DNA of 64,000 nt from Hydrogenobaculum sp. Y04AAS1 (lineage in GTDB: Bacteria > Aquificota > Aquificia > Aquificales > Aquificaceae), in contig NC_011126.1 of NCBI RefSeq assembly GCF_000020785.1, positions 1,488,001-1,552,000 on the forward strand, given 5' to 3'. This document shows positions 27,416-36,839 of the stretch, in pieces. Every line of letters starts with the position of its first letter. Positions within the stretch are counted from its first letter, which is position 1. The notes below the pieces were generated by a model that made no database searches, had not been told where the DNA came from, and was given only the letters and a program-made list of their open reading frames with translations. The position numbers were made by a program, and so were the translations under genes.

Positions 27416-29338
27416 ATGTGTGGTATATTGGGACTTTTTGGAAATCCAGCAAGTCTGCCACGGTCTAAATCCATAGATACAAATCTTTTTAAAAAAGCTT
27501 TAGATAAAATAGCTCATAGAGGACCAGATGCTCATGGTATCTACCAAAACGAAGATATCATATTTGGCCATAGAAGACTTTCTATCATAGATTTATCGCC
27601 TTTGGGCAATCAGCCTATGGTGGATGAAGAAACAGGCGACAAGGGTTCCACGGTTAATGTTATCGTTTTTAACGGAGAGATCTATAATTTTAAATCCATA
27701 AGGGATTTTTTAATATCAAAAGGAATAAACTTTAACTCATCTTCGGACACCGAAGTGCTTTTAAAAGCTTATAGATATTTTGGTGTAGAGGTCCTTAGCA
27801 AGCTAAGAGGTATGTTTTCTTTTTGTATATACGATGCAGATAAAAAATCTCTCTTTTTTGCAAGGGATAGGTTTGGTAAAAAACCCTTTTATTATGCTTT
27901 TATAAAAGATAACTTTTTATTTTCATCGGAGATAAAAGCACTGCTTGAGTTTTTTGACAAAACGCCACTTCCAGATAAAGATTCTATGGCAGATTATTTT
28001 AGATATTTGGCCCCTTCTTATGGAAAGACTATGTATGAGGGTATATATAAGCTTCCTCCTTCTTGTTTTGGGATTTTAGATAAAAATGGGCTTAGTATAA
28101 AAGAGTATTACAATCCCCTTGATTATCTTTCTAAAAGCTATCAAAACGAAGATCAAATACTAAAAGATATAGAAAATAAGCTTATAGAATCTATTGAGCT
28201 TAGGCTTGTGGGAGATGTGGAAGTGGCATCGCTTCTTTCTGGAGGTCTTGATTCTTCTTTTGTAAGCGCTTTGTATTCAAAGATCGCCAAAGAAACATTT
28301 GGTAAAAATATAAACACATTTTCTATAGGGTACAGCGAGTATGAGCACTACAGCGAGCTTGATTGGGCTTTGAAAGTTTCAAAGTTTATTGGATCAAGCC
28401 ATCATCCTATCAACATAAACTCAAAGGATTTTATAGAGAAAATAGATGAGGTGGTTTATTTTTTAGATGAGCCTATAAACGATCCTGCCACTTTGCCCAC
28501 ATACGTTATATCTTCTTACATCAAACAAAACGGTATAAAAGTTGCTCTTTCTGGAGAGGGTTCTGATGAGCTATTTTTTGGATACGATCTTTATTATAAG
28601 TATCTAAACTATGAAGATATCTCTAAAAGCCTAAAAAAACCTCATAAAGAACTTATATTAGAATCACTTTCAGACAAGAATTTGGACGTGGCAGACTTGT
28701 GGGACGTGGCAGACTTGTCTAAAGCATCGGAGCTTTTAAAAAGAGCTTTAAAAGATGAGATTATCTTTAGGACTATAGGGGAGTGTTTTACAAACGATGA
28801 GCTTAAAAGGTTTTTAAGATTTTCTTATGAGAGTGATAATATTGAGCTATTTTCAAAAAGATTTGAGCCTTTTTCTCATCATCATATATCTATATGGTAT
28901 TACTTTGTAGATATGTATATGTGGATAGGGGAAGTGCTTATGATGAAAGTGGATAAAATGGCTATGGCTCATTCTGTAGAACTAAGAGCACCTATGCTTG
29001 ATCATGAACTTCATCAGCTTGTGTTAAATGTAGATCCAGCACTTCGTATATCAAACCAAAACAAACACCTTCTTAAGAAAATAGCTATAAAATATCTACC
29101 AGAAGAGATAGTGTATAGAAGGAAAAAGGGATTTTCTTATCCATTTATAGAATGGTTTTACAAAGAAAAGAAAAACTTTTTGGAAGATTGGCTTAAGATA
29201 AACAAAGAACATGGATTTTTTGATGAAGGGTTTTTGAGATTTTTATATGAAAATGGTAATTCAAAAGCTTACAAACACCACGTCTGGGCGGTGGAGATAT
29301 TTAATAGATGGTTTAAGAAAACTTATCTATCCAATTGA
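27416..29338 (+). CDS. asnB: Asparagine synthase (glutamine-hydrolysing)
   Basis: A 640-aa protein. The N-terminal glutaminase begins MCGILGLFG with catalytic Cys2, then IAHRGPDAHGIYQ, FGHRRLSIIDLS and FNGEIYNF. The synthetase domain has the PP-loop SLLSGGLDSSFVSALY and later ALSGEGSDELFFGYDLYY. It makes asparagine from aspartate, or amidates a sugar intermediate, as many AsnB-like proteins in glycan clusters do. The frame contains three copies of the ACAAGTCTGCCACG element: one forward at 27449-27462 and an inverted 18-bp tandem pair at 28687-28718 that encodes DVADLW DVADLS. These look like in-frame insertions in surface loops. Confidence 0.92.
   Translation: MCGILGLFGNPASLPRSKSIDTNLFKKALDKIAHRGPDAHGIYQNEDIIFGHRRLSIIDLSPLGNQPMVDEETGDKGSTVNVIVFNGEIYNFKSIRDFLISKGINFNSSSDTEVLLKAYRYFGVEVLSKLRGMFSFCIYDADKKSLFFARDRFGKKPFYYAFIKDNFLFSSEIKALLEFFDKTPLPDKDSMADYFRYLAPSYGKTMYEGIYKLPPSCFGILDKNGLSIKEYYNPLDYLSKSYQNEDQILKDIENKLIESIELRLVGDVEVASLLSGGLDSSFVSALYSKIAKETFGKNINTFSIGYSEYEHYSELDWALKVSKFIGSSHHPININSKDFIEKIDEVVYFLDEPINDPATLPTYVISSYIKQNGIKVALSGEGSDELFFGYDLYYKYLNYEDISKSLKKPHKELILESLSDKNLDVADLWDVADLSKASELLKRALKDEIIFRTIGECFTNDELKRFLRFSYESDNIELFSKRFEPFSHHHISIWYYFVDMYMWIGEVLMMKVDKMAMAHSVELRAPMLDHELHQLVLNVDPALRISNQNKHLLKKIAIKYLPEEIVYRRKKGFSYPFIEWFYKEKKNFLEDWLKINKEHGFFDEGFLRFLYENGNSKAYKHHVWAVEIFNRWFKKTYLSN
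27449..27462 (+). repeat. Dispersed 14-nt element inside asnB
   Basis: 13 of 14 bases match ACAAGTCTGCCACG. The site lies in the N-terminal loop of AsnB after MCGILGLFG, a position where other AsnB proteins usually differ in length. Confidence 0.65.
28687..28718 (-). repeat. Tandem pair of the 14-nt element inside asnB
   Basis: The exact complement of ACAAGTCTGCCACG is at 28687-28700 and again at 28705-28718, a period of 18 bp. The duplication stays in frame and adds a six-residue repeat, DVADL plus W or S. Confidence 0.85.
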
Positions 29339-29644
29339 GTCTTCTATCCATTTTAGGTAAGACTCTATACCAGATTCTATGTTAAGTGATACAATCTCTG
29401 GTACTGTGTATGGGTGAATAGCTTTTACCTTTTCTATCAAAAGCACAATCTTTTCTTTTAGGGTTTTTACAATAAGAAGAGATTCTTCTGAGGTTTCGAT
29501 CTCTCCTTTCCACCAGTATATAGACTCCACACCGCTTATTATGTTAACGCAAGCCCCAAGCTTTTGTTCTACTATAAACTTAGCAATATCCTTTGCTTTA
29601 TCTTTTGGTGTTGTGATTAAAACTACTGCATAGTTTGATCCCAT
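29327..29644 (-). CDS. cutA: Divalent-cation tolerance protein CutA
   Basis: A 105-aa protein of normal CutA length with VLITTPKDKAKDIAKFIVEQKLGACVNII at the N-terminus, VESIYWWKGEIETSEESLLIVKT and HPYTVPEIVSL. CutA forms trimers resembling PII; its role is uncertain despite links to copper tolerance. The 3' end overlaps the convergent asnB by 12 nt. The promoter (TATAAT, complement of 29652-29657) is 7 nt from the ATG and back-to-back with that of the next plus-strand gene. A 49-nt copy of its 5' end occurs at 30214-30262. Confidence 0.94.
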   Translation of the reverse strand: MGSNYAVVLITTPKDKAKDIAKFIVEQKLGACVNIISGVESIYWWKGEIETSEESLLIVKTLKEKIVLLIEKVKAIHPYTVPEIVSLNIESGIESYLKWIEDSIG

Positions 29645-29651
29645 AGTTAAT

Positions 29652-29669
29652 ATTATAACATATTATAAT
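29652..29669. promoter_or_regulatory. Divergent -10 boxes of cutA and the 97-aa gene
   Basis: The complement of 29652-29657 reads TATAAT for cutA, and 29664-29669 reads TATAAT for the gene starting at 29677. Both are 7 nt from their start codons, a compact divergent pair of leaderless promoters. Confidence 0.6.
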
Positions 29670-29676
29670 AAAACAT

Positions 29677-29970
29677 ATGGAGATCGATTTAAAGTTAAAA
29701 AGCTTGTATGGTAAAGATAGAGCAAGCGTTGAAGAGCTTATTTCAAATAGAGCTGGTAAGAGTATACTGCCTTATGAGATAGTATTTAACGATGATGTTG
29801 ATTGGGAAAAGTATGTCACAGAAGAACTTAGGGAGTATTTTGAAAAAGCCTGCGTTATATATTCAAACTACAGCTATCTTATAAAAAGGAAAAAGCCTTT
29901 ACCTTTTGTAGATAAAAAGATATCAAACGAGGATGTGAGGAGATTTTTTGAAGTTTTGAGAGCTCTTTAA
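29677..29970 (+). CDS. Hypothetical protein, 97 aa
   Basis: I do not recognise this family. The protein is charged and soluble, with MEIDLKLKSLYGKDRASVEEL at the N-terminus and predicted helices around VTEELREYFEKACVIY; no signal peptide, cysteine pair or catalytic motif is seen. It has its own leaderless promoter and is followed directly (0 nt) by a 48-codon open frame. Codon use resembles that of its neighbours, so it is probably a real gene. Confidence 0.65.
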   Translation: MEIDLKLKSLYGKDRASVEELISNRAGKSILPYEIVFNDDVDWEKYVTEELREYFEKACVIYSNYSYLIKRKKPLPFVDKKISNEDVRRFFEVLRAL

Positions 29971-30117
29971 ATGGATATAATAAGCGTTTTTAAAGATATC
30001 GCCATAAAGACCAAAGAACCGTTGGAGATAATAATAGTAGGAGCGCAGTCAATTACAATGGATATAGATGCAGAAGTGATAAGAGGAGATGTGGAAAAGC
30101 TTAATACTTCAAAATAA
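29971..30117 (+). CDS. Small hypothetical protein, 48 aa
   Basis: ATG 29971 immediately follows the stop of the 97-aa gene. The product, MDIISVFKDIAIKTKEPLEI and on, is amphipathic with no recognised domain. Translation would depend on coupling because no clear ribosome site is present. It may be a real small partner of the upstream protein or a decayed gene. Confidence 0.4.
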   Translation: MDIISVFKDIAIKTKEPLEIIIVGAQSITMDIDAEVIRGDVEKLNTSK

Positions 30118-30174
30118 AAGTCGTTTTCTATTAGAACGAATTTGAGTCAAAAACGTTTTGATACAAAACGTTTG

Positions 30175-30207
30175 ATAAGTTCAGATGGACTGTTAAATAG
30201 AACTTAT
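30175..30207 (+). repeat. Inverted repeat ATAAGTTC / GAACTTAT
   Basis: ATAAGTTC (30175-30182) pairs perfectly with GAACTTAT (30200-30207) across a 17-nt loop. The left arm begins the 12-mer ATAAGTTCAGAT shared with 820-831. It lies in the 147-nt gap between the 48-aa and 148-aa genes. Confidence 0.5.
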
Positions 30208-30213
30208 AGTTTT

Positions 30214-30262
30214 TGTTGTGATTAAAACTATTGCATAGTTTGATACCATAGTTAATATTATA
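30214..30262 (-). repeat. Duplicated 5' end and promoter of cutA
   Basis: 47 of 49 bases match 29609-29657 in the same orientation. It carries the cutA -10, start codon and first 12 codons, then runs into unrelated sequence and a stop, so it encodes no CutA. The copy ends 2 nt before the ATG of the next plus-strand gene. Confidence 0.85.
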
Positions 30263-30264
30263 GC

Positions 30265-30707
30265 ATGGGAATTTTTGCAGAAGACTTAATAAACTTTGGC
30301 AACCTAATGGAAGCTACCATAGATTTCCCGATAAATCAAAAAAAGTTAGAAAATATATTGGAAGTCCCGGTTTATTTAGAGCCACATGTAATGGATGTGG
30401 TGGTAAAAAAGAAGTTTTTGGCTTTTAGCAAAGATTATAAAATAAGGTTAAAAGAAGGGGAATATTTTATAAACGATAGAAAAGCTGGTAAAAGGGCTAT
30501 TGGGTTTGATATGCTTTTGGAAAAAGATATAGAGCTTTTGCCAAACGCTTTTGAGGTGATAAATGGAAAGCCTTATATAAACTTTTGGCCTTATATAAAG
30601 GCATCTGAGCTTTATACCAAGGTGCCAAATCAGTTTAAAGAGCGTGTTATAATAAAGGACTACGAGATTAAAAGTGGAAATCTTGTGTTGAAGTTGGGAG
30701 TTCAGAA

Positions 30708-30711
<4 letters not shown>
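30265..30711 (+). CDS. Hypothetical protein, 148 aa
   Basis: I do not recognise the family. The protein mixes beta-rich segments (VDVVVKKKFLAF, IKDYEIKSGNLVLKLGV) with no signal peptide or cysteines. It starts directly after the copied cutA promoter segment, so that segment may now supply its promoter (TAATAT at 30253-30258 or TATTAT at 30256-30261). It ends in an ATGA overlap with the QueH-like gene, which suggests a functional or at least translational link. Confidence 0.6.
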
Positions 30712-32670
<1,959 letters not shown>

Positions 32671-32672
32671 AT

Positions 32673-33308
32673 ATGAAAGACAATGAAAAAGATATCGTTA
32701 TCAAAGATAAATTTTTAGAGCAAAACGATAGAAACATAGAAGACTTTCAAGCTATAAAAGATTTTTTCCTTGATTTAAAACAAAGCAGTTTTTATCTTTC
32801 TTATGCAGAAGAGCTTTATCTTGATCATATTTTAAAGAAGAAAGTTCCTAAAGAAGTGATAATAAGTGGTATAGAAAAATATATGTATAGGCTTCCAGAG
32901 TTTAAAAGAAGAAAGGCTATGCTTTTTATGTGTGATAACGATATAAATGCCTCTATCACAGATTTTATAAGAAGAATGTGGGCAAATTCCGATGAACATT
33001 GGTATATAGGAAGGTTTGATTTACATATAAAACGCCTTAAATACACCGGCCTAGACAAAAAATACAATATAAATTTAGACAAAATCCCTTATCCTACCAC
33101 AGAAGAAGAAGCTGCAAGCATTTTAAACCGAATAAAAAAGCAGATTTTCGAAAAAGAGTGGGATTCGCTTAGCCAAGAGGCAAAATCTATGATCCTTCAA
33201 AAATACGAAAAGTTTAAAAAATTCCCAGAGCTTTACGATAAAATGATTATGGATCATGTTTTACGTGTTTTAAACTTGGATTGGATAGATTTATATACAC
33301 TGTCTTAA
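32673..33308 (+). CDS. Hypothetical protein, 211 aa
   Basis: I do not recognise this family. The product is soluble, rich in Lys, Asp and Glu, and mostly helical (KRRKAMLFMCDNDINASITDFIRRMW, then several Lys-rich helices ending VLRVLNLDWIDLYTLS). No catalytic motif, signal peptide or membrane segment is seen. It follows kdsA by 2 nt, so it is in the same transcript. Codon use is ordinary, so it is probably a genuine lineage-specific gene. Confidence 0.6.
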   Translation: MKDNEKDIVIKDKFLEQNDRNIEDFQAIKDFFLDLKQSSFYLSYAEELYLDHILKKKVPKEVIISGIEKYMYRLPEFKRRKAMLFMCDNDINASITDFIRRMWANSDEHWYIGRFDLHIKRLKYTGLDKKYNINLDKIPYPTTEEEAASILNRIKKQIFEKEWDSLSQEAKSMILQKYEKFKKFPELYDKMIMDHVLRVLNLDWIDLYTLS

Positions 33309-33329
33309 TGTTTAAACCTTAAATTTGCA

Positions 33330-33343
33330 ACAAGTCTGCCACG
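33330..33343 (+). repeat. Dispersed 14-nt element ACAAGTCTGCCACG
   Basis: An exact copy, 6 nt upstream of the -35 box of the following coiled-coil nuclease-like gene. It lacks the rest of module B seen at 8022-8053, 9968-9999 and 35548-35579. Confidence 0.8.
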
Positions 33344-33349
33344 CATAAT

Positions 33350-33378
33350 TTGACAAACATCTTAGTAACCTATATATT
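33350..33378 (+). promoter_or_regulatory. Promoter of the coiled-coil PD-(D/E)XK gene
   Basis: TTGACA (33350-33355), a 17-nt spacer and TATATT (33373-33378); ATG 33385 follows after 6 nt. A good sigma-70-type promoter with a leaderless start. Confidence 0.65.
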
Positions 33379-33384
33379 TATAGT

Positions 33385-34329
33385 ATGGAATCTGTAGAGG
33401 GAAGACTTTCAGAACTTGAAGAGATGCTGAAAGAGCTTATGGCTGGTATGTTGATGCTTCAAAAAAGCAATAATGAAATGAGTAAAAACATAGAATCTCT
33501 ATATGAAATTACAAAAGAGAATGTAAGGAGTATAGAAGAACTTAGAAAAAGTGTAGAAGAACTAAACAAAAGCATGGAACAGTCCCAAAAAGAACATGAA
33601 AAGATATGGCAAAGCATTAGAGAAAATGCAGAAAAAGCGGAAAAAGAACACGAGAAGATATGGGAAAGTATAAGAGAAAATGCAGAAAAAGCGGAAAAAG
33701 AACACGAGAAGATATGGCAAAGCATTAGAGAAAATGCAGAAAAAGCGGAAAAAGAACACGAGAAGATATGGCAAAGTATAAGAGAGAATGCTGAGAAATC
33801 AAGCAAAGAAAATGAGAAGATATTGCAACGTATAGATAAGATGGAAAAAAACCATGAAAAAGAGATAAAGCGCTTCAATAAAGAGTGGGGAGCTTTGTCA
33901 AACAAACTTGGGACTATAGTAGAAGATATTATATTTCCAGCCACAAGACCAGTGTTAGAAAGCTATTTTAAATGCAAGATAACCTATATAAGCACAAATA
34001 TAGAAAAAGTAAAAGGTAAATTGGAAGGTGAATTTGATATAGTAGCCACAAGCGATAAATGTAAGACTGTATTTCTTATAGAAGTAAAATCCTCACCAAG
34101 GATAGATTATGTAAATGAGTTTAAAGAAAAAAAATTAAAGCTTTTTAGAGAACTTTTTGAAGAATACAAAGATTACAAGCTTATACCTATTTTTGCATCT
34201 TTAAGAATAAAATCAGATATATTAAAATACCTTACCAAGCAAAACATATATGCTATGGCTTTTAGAGAATGGGAGTATATGGATTTGTTAAATTTTAAGC
34301 AAGTATATAAAAGATTAAAAGATACTTAA
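33385..34329 (+). CDS. Coiled-coil protein with C-terminal PD-(D/E)XK domain
   Basis: A 314-aa protein. Residues ~1-170 form a long coiled coil with four 18-residue repeats KEHEKIWQSIRENAEKAE (third unit and last unit slightly changed). The C-terminus after LGTIVEDIIFPATRPVLE has EFDIVATSDKCKTVFLIEVKS, the D...ExK core of a PD-(D/E)XK nuclease. The layout resembles DUF3782/DUF8196-like proteins common in Aquificales and cyanobacteria; their function is not known. It is not part of the kdsA operon because it has its own promoter and terminator. The ACAAGTCTGCCACG element lies upstream, as near the other PD-(D/E)XK genes here. Confidence 0.8.
   Translation: MESVEGRLSELEEMLKELMAGMLMLQKSNNEMSKNIESLYEITKENVRSIEELRKSVEELNKSMEQSQKEHEKIWQSIRENAEKAEKEHEKIWESIRENAEKAEKEHEKIWQSIRENAEKAEKEHEKIWQSIRENAEKSSKENEKILQRIDKMEKNHEKEIKRFNKEWGALSNKLGTIVEDIIFPATRPVLESYFKCKITYISTNIEKVKGKLEGEFDIVATSDKCKTVFLIEVKSSPRIDYVNEFKEKKLKLFRELFEEYKDYKLIPIFASLRIKSDILKYLTKQNIYAMAFREWEYMDLLNFKQVYKRLKDT
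33594..33809 (+). repeat. 54-bp tandem repeats in a coiled-coil gene
   Basis: Four consecutive units of about 54 bp encode the 18-residue KEHEKIWxSIRENAEKxx repeat. They are nearly but not fully identical, with the first and last most diverged. Confidence 0.85.
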
Positions 34330-34346
34330 AGCTTTAAGTATTTTTA
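34322..34346 (+). terminator. Palindromic terminator overlapping the stop codon
   Basis: ATACTTAAAGCTTTAAGTAT (34322-34341) is a perfect 20-bp palindrome that includes the TAA stop at 34327-34329 and is followed by a T run. It could end transcription, though the stem is AT-rich. Confidence 0.55.
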
Positions 34347-34476
34347 AAAGCCTAAACATTGTCTGTTGGTTTCGTATACCATCTTTTCTATCTTATCAAT
34401 GCTATTTGCAGTGATAAATTTTCAAATATAATATTGAGGGTTTGAAGGTTTTGTTCCAAACCTTATGTATATGAGC

Positions 34477-35400
34477 TTATAAAATCTCTTCAATCTTACT
34501 AGCAAGTATCACCTTCTTAAACATCTCATCTAAAACTTTTATATCGTCTGTGGTTTCTATCTTCTCTTCAAGCTCTTTTGGCAGTACTCCAAACTTGATA
34601 AGGATAGCGCTCTTAACGTCATCTTTTTTAGCCTTAATTAACCCTTTTTGTAATCCTTCCATCATCCACTTTTCTGTTAGTGTCATAACCTTCTTATCAC
34701 CTCCTGTTAGTTCTTTTAAAATACTTTCAACCTCTTCAGGGTTATCCTTCACAGATACAATATAATCAAGTACTATAAATATGCAATGAGATTTTTCTAT
34801 ATAATCGTGGGTTTTGATATAATCAGCTATAAGCTCAAGTACTTTTATAAAGCCTTTTATGCTATCAAATATATGCTTCATTGCAAGCATAGCCCATTGT
34901 GCGCAAAGATCTTGGTATGTCTCACTTATAATATCTTCATCAGATATTTGATTTAGATCTATAAGTATATAATTTAGTTTAGATACATATTTTTCTAAGT
35001 TTTGGTCTTCTAATACTGGTAAAGATGTGGGTATATTCCATTCACCTTTTCCATGGTAAAAAACAATATTGATAATAGGAGGATAATACTCTTTTCCTTT
35101 TATAGCCTCTTCCCAGATAGCACTGTTATAGTAAGAAAGCTGAACTGGTAGTTCTTTATCAAGATAAGATTTATGTTCAAGTACAATCCTTATATAAGCA
35201 TCTTGATCTTTTACCTTGCAGCTAAAAAGTAAATCAAGCATAAACTTTTGAAATTTAGAAGAAAACTTTTCTGTATTTACTAAGCTTATAGAGTTTATAC
35301 TTTTAGCTACATCTTTAGCAAAGATATCAAGAAGCAATTTTACTCTCTTAGGATCAGAAAATATCTGCTTAAAAAATGAATCGTGTGGTTGTATATCCAT
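34477..35400 (-). CDS. Rpn/YhgA-like PD-(D/E)XK nuclease (transposase-related)
   Basis: A 307-aa protein of the Rpn (recombination-promoting nuclease) / YhgA-like family, Pfam PF04754 type. The N-terminus HDSFFKQIFSDPKRVKLLLDIF is characteristic; the catalytic region YIRIVLEHKS (ExK) lies near residue 90, followed by PVQLSYYNSAIWEE. The C-terminus has a helical tail. E. coli Rpn proteins cut DNA and promote RecA-independent recombination. The hairpin repeat unit and the ACAAGTCTGCCACG element lie just upstream at 35458-35579, between it and the divergent glycosyltransferase gene. It is probably an accessory or mobile gene. Confidence 0.85.
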   Translation of the reverse strand: MDIQPHDSFFKQIFSDPKRVKLLLDIFAKDVAKSINSISLVNTEKFSSKFQKFMLDLLFSCKVKDQDAYIRIVLEHKSYLDKELPVQLSYYNSAIWEEAIKGKEYYPPIINIVFYHGKGEWNIPTSLPVLEDQNLEKYVSKLNYILIDLNQISDEDIISETYQDLCAQWAMLAMKHIFDSIKGFIKVLELIADYIKTHDYIEKSHCIFIVLDYIVSVKDNPEEVESILKELTGGDKKVMTLTEKWMMEGLQKGLIKAKKDDVKSAILIKFGVLPKELEEKIETTDDIKVLDEMFKKVILASKIEEIL

Positions 35401-35457
35401 AAATCTATTTTAATACAAAGAAGGCGGGGGAAGTTATACTTTTTTGGCTAGTAAAAA

Positions 35458-35579
35458 TACCTTTGGTACACTAGAGTGTGTGAGCACGTTTCAGATGCTT
35501 CTCTTTTTAGCAGGCACTTATTATACGACAAGTATTCCACGGCTTACAAGTCTGCCACGGTTTATGTGTTCACGATGTA
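35458..35579 (+). repeat. Fifth hairpin repeat unit plus full module B
   Basis: It starts with TACC/GGTA around TTT (35458-35468), the compensated version of TGCC/GGCA at 9895-9905. GTGT/GCAC around GTGA (35476-35487), the conserved CGTTTCAGATGC and a T-rich segment follow. Then two 18-bp units begin ACAAGTATTCCACG (35528-35541) and ACAAGTCTGCCACG (35546-35559). Module B (35548-35579) is closest to consensus here. Confidence 0.75.
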
Positions 35580-35606
35580 ATAAACTTATACATATTTCCA
35601 GTATGA

Positions 35607-35612
35607 TATAAT
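35607..35612 (+). promoter_or_regulatory. -10 box TATAAT before a glycosyltransferase gene
   Basis: TATAAT is followed by 6 nt and then ATG 35619; no ribosome site is visible. Probably leaderless. Confidence 0.6.
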
Positions 35613-35618
35613 ATTTAT

Positions 35619-36839
35619 ATGATATATTACGATATACCTATACTATATATACCCTTTAAACGGCTTAATATAGTAAAAGACGTGTTTTCGCAGATAAAAG
35701 CCATTAAGCCGTACAAGCTTTATATAGCTCAAGACGGGGCAAGGGATGATAAAGAAAAAGAAGAGTTGGAAAAAGTATTGGATTTTATAAAAGAAAATGT
35801 AGATTGGGATTGTAAATTAAATTTGTTTAAAAGCGATAAAAACTATGGACCTAACTTGTTTATATACAAATCTATAAATTGGTTATTCGAAAAAGAAGAT
35901 ATGGGGGTAATATTAGAAGAAGATGGCTTTCCATCTTTGAGTTTTTTTGGCTTTTCTAAAAAACTTTTGGAAAAATATAAAGATGATAAAAGCATATATG
36001 CAGTTTGTGGATTTTCGGCTTGTGCTGATGAAAATGAAGTAAATTGTGATTATACTATTAGTAATATAACATTTTACTCATGGGCTTTTGCGACATGGAA
36101 AAATAGATGGTTTAAGTTTGAGGATTTTGAGCTTAAAAATATAACATCTTATGAATTTTTAAACAGAGTTTATAAAAACAAGCAGATGAGAGATATTGTG
36201 CTATCTTACGCAAATATACTAACTCAAAATCTTCATCAATTTAAAGACAAGATAACTTGGGATTTAAAGTTTAGGTTTGTTATACAGTATAATGGCGGAT
36301 GTTGTGTTTTCCCAAGGCAAAATCTTATAAAGCATCTTGATTTTGATTCAGAATATGCTACCAGTTTTCATGTCGATACATGGTTAGGAGATATTAGCAA
36401 ATATATAGACATAAAAGAATACGATTTTAACGCATTGATACCTTGTAAAGATGATTCAGCCTTGATAAAACATTGCTATGAGTTTTTGGAAAAAGATATA
36501 CTTTTTTCATTTATCTCAGATAAAGTTTATAATCGTATTTATAAAATCCTAAAAAACTACGATTCTATATATATTTACGGGGCTGGCTTTTTTGGATATA
36601 TATTCTATAATGTTTATATGGAGCTTTTAAAAGAAAAACTTGTAGCTTTTGTAGATGACAACGCTGGTGGGAAGCTTCTTGAGAAAGATATAATACCCCT
36701 TTCAGAAGCAAGAAAAGATATACCTATATTTATAGCTGTAACAAGAGTAGATCAGATTAGAAATATAAAAGATAAATTAAAATCTCACAGAGCCGGTGTT
36801 ATAATCTCAAAAGATTTAATAAAAGAGGTACTCTCATGA
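35619..36839 (+). CDS. HlpA-like glycosyltransferase with C-terminal Rossmann module
   Basis: A 406-aa protein. The first ~270 residues are a GT-A-like domain of the sugar-nucleotide transferase/HlpA type: PILYIPFKRLNIV, KLYIAQDGARDD, GVILEEDGFPS (acidic metal-binding motif) and FYSWAFATWKNRW. The last ~110 residues form a small Rossmann-like module starting IYIYGAGFFGY, with VAFVDDN and ending near the C-terminus. It is related to the minus-strand pair at 37938-40417, and the Rossmann module also begins the next gene. It ends in a 4-nt overlap with the FkbM gene. It probably acts on surface glycan; the donor is unknown. Confidence 0.8.
   Translation: MIYYDIPILYIPFKRLNIVKDVFSQIKAIKPYKLYIAQDGARDDKEKEELEKVLDFIKENVDWDCKLNLFKSDKNYGPNLFIYKSINWLFEKEDMGVILEEDGFPSLSFFGFSKKLLEKYKDDKSIYAVCGFSACADENEVNCDYTISNITFYSWAFATWKNRWFKFEDFELKNITSYEFLNRVYKNKQMRDIVLSYANILTQNLHQFKDKITWDLKFRFVIQYNGGCCVFPRQNLIKHLDFDSEYATSFHVDTWLGDISKYIDIKEYDFNALIPCKDDSALIKHCYEFLEKDILFSFISDKVYNRIYKILKNYDSIYIYGAGFFGYIFYNVYMELLKEKLVAFVDDNAGGKLLEKDIIPLSEARKDIPIFIAVTRVDQIRNIKDKLKSHRAGVIISKDLIKEVLS

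Noticed and set aside
30214-30252. Second cutA gene
   Set aside because: Only 12 codons of cutA are present before unrelated sequence and a stop.
33459-33944. 161-codon minus-strand frame with FS-rich repeats
   Set aside because: Antisense of the lysine/glutamate-rich coiled-coil gene; no independent start or motif.
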